In this document: positions 6,020 through 6,062 of the stretch, in pieces
Position numbering within the stretch: position 1 is the first letter of the stretch
Layout of the letters: each line of letters starts with the position of its first letter
Origin: Anaerolineae bacterium
Lineage (GTDB): Bacteria > Chloroflexota > Anaerolineae > 4572-78 > J111
NCBI GenBank assembly: GCA_023151115.1
Contig: JAKLJP010000100.1
Coordinates: 1 to 6,062, forward strand
Direction of reading: 5' to 3'
DNA length: 6,062 bases
Notes under the pieces: generated by a model
What the model was told of the DNA's origin: nothing
Database searches by the model: none
Seen by the model: only the letters and a program-made list of their open reading frames with translations
Program-made: the position numbers and the translations under genes

Positions 6020-6062
6020 ACCCCCCAACCCCCTCTCCGCTTCGGAGAGGGGGAGAAGAGCG
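6020..6062. repeat. GC-rich REP-like hairpin, running to the window edge
   Basis: CCCCCTCTCCG (6029-6039) pairs perfectly with CGGAGAGGGGG (6043-6053) over a three-base CTT loop. The lead-in ACCCCCCAACC resembles the lead-in of the hairpin at 4641-4686. Both have a pyrimidine left arm, a purine right arm and a three-base loop, so they look like two members of one dispersed family. No T-run follows within the window. Bases 5864-6062 contain only repeats and no gene. Confidence 0.75.

Overview
The window reads as a piece of a moderately GC-rich bacterial chromosome or metagenomic contig. It holds one tRNA gene and five protein genes, separated by short gaps that are unusually full of repeats. 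Intergenic low-complexity palindromes of this kind, plus GT4 glycosyltransferases and a DUF1786-type protein, remind me of Chloroflexota (Anaerolineae-like) genomes. That assignment is an impression from content, not a demonstrated placement. No phage, plasmid, transposase, CRISPR or defence gene is visible.

Layout. The left edge (1-22) is one half of a perfect 22-bp inverted repeat whose partner lies at 5990-6011. A promoter (28-55), tRNA-Cys(GCA) (129-200) and a rho-independent terminator (211-243) follow. Next on the plus strand is a two-domain sulfurtransferase of the rhodanese/3-mercaptopyruvate type (270-1187). A 20-bp perfect hairpin with a T-run on the minus strand (1192-1243) separates it from two convergent minus-strand genes. 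These are paralogous GT4 glycosyltransferases (2543-3682 upstream, 1273-2424 downstream), probably a duplicated pair that builds a cell-surface or extracellular glycan. A divergent region (3683-3930) carries a heptamer palindrome and a near-consensus promoter. That promoter drives a 232-residue protein of unknown function (3931-4629) with a proline-rich middle and a possible winged-helix end. After a GC-rich hairpin comes a DUF1786-family protein (4718-5863) with an ASKHA-like N-terminus. The right end (5864-6062) has no gene. It is a stack of a 7-bp tandem array, an 8-bp tandem array, the right inverted-repeat copy and a GC-rich hairpin.

How the parts relate. The two glycosyltransferases very likely act in one pathway. 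The tRNA-Cys and the sulfurtransferase are neighbours on one strand, but a terminator lies between them. The unknown protein and the DUF1786 protein are codirectional and could share the promoter at 3868-3897. I see no complete new multi-gene system. The strongest unexplained signal is in the gaps: four of the inter-gene or flanking segments carry period-7 repeats, three of them built on a shared GCGT core, and most fold into long hairpins. No gene-free stretch exceeds 300 bases.
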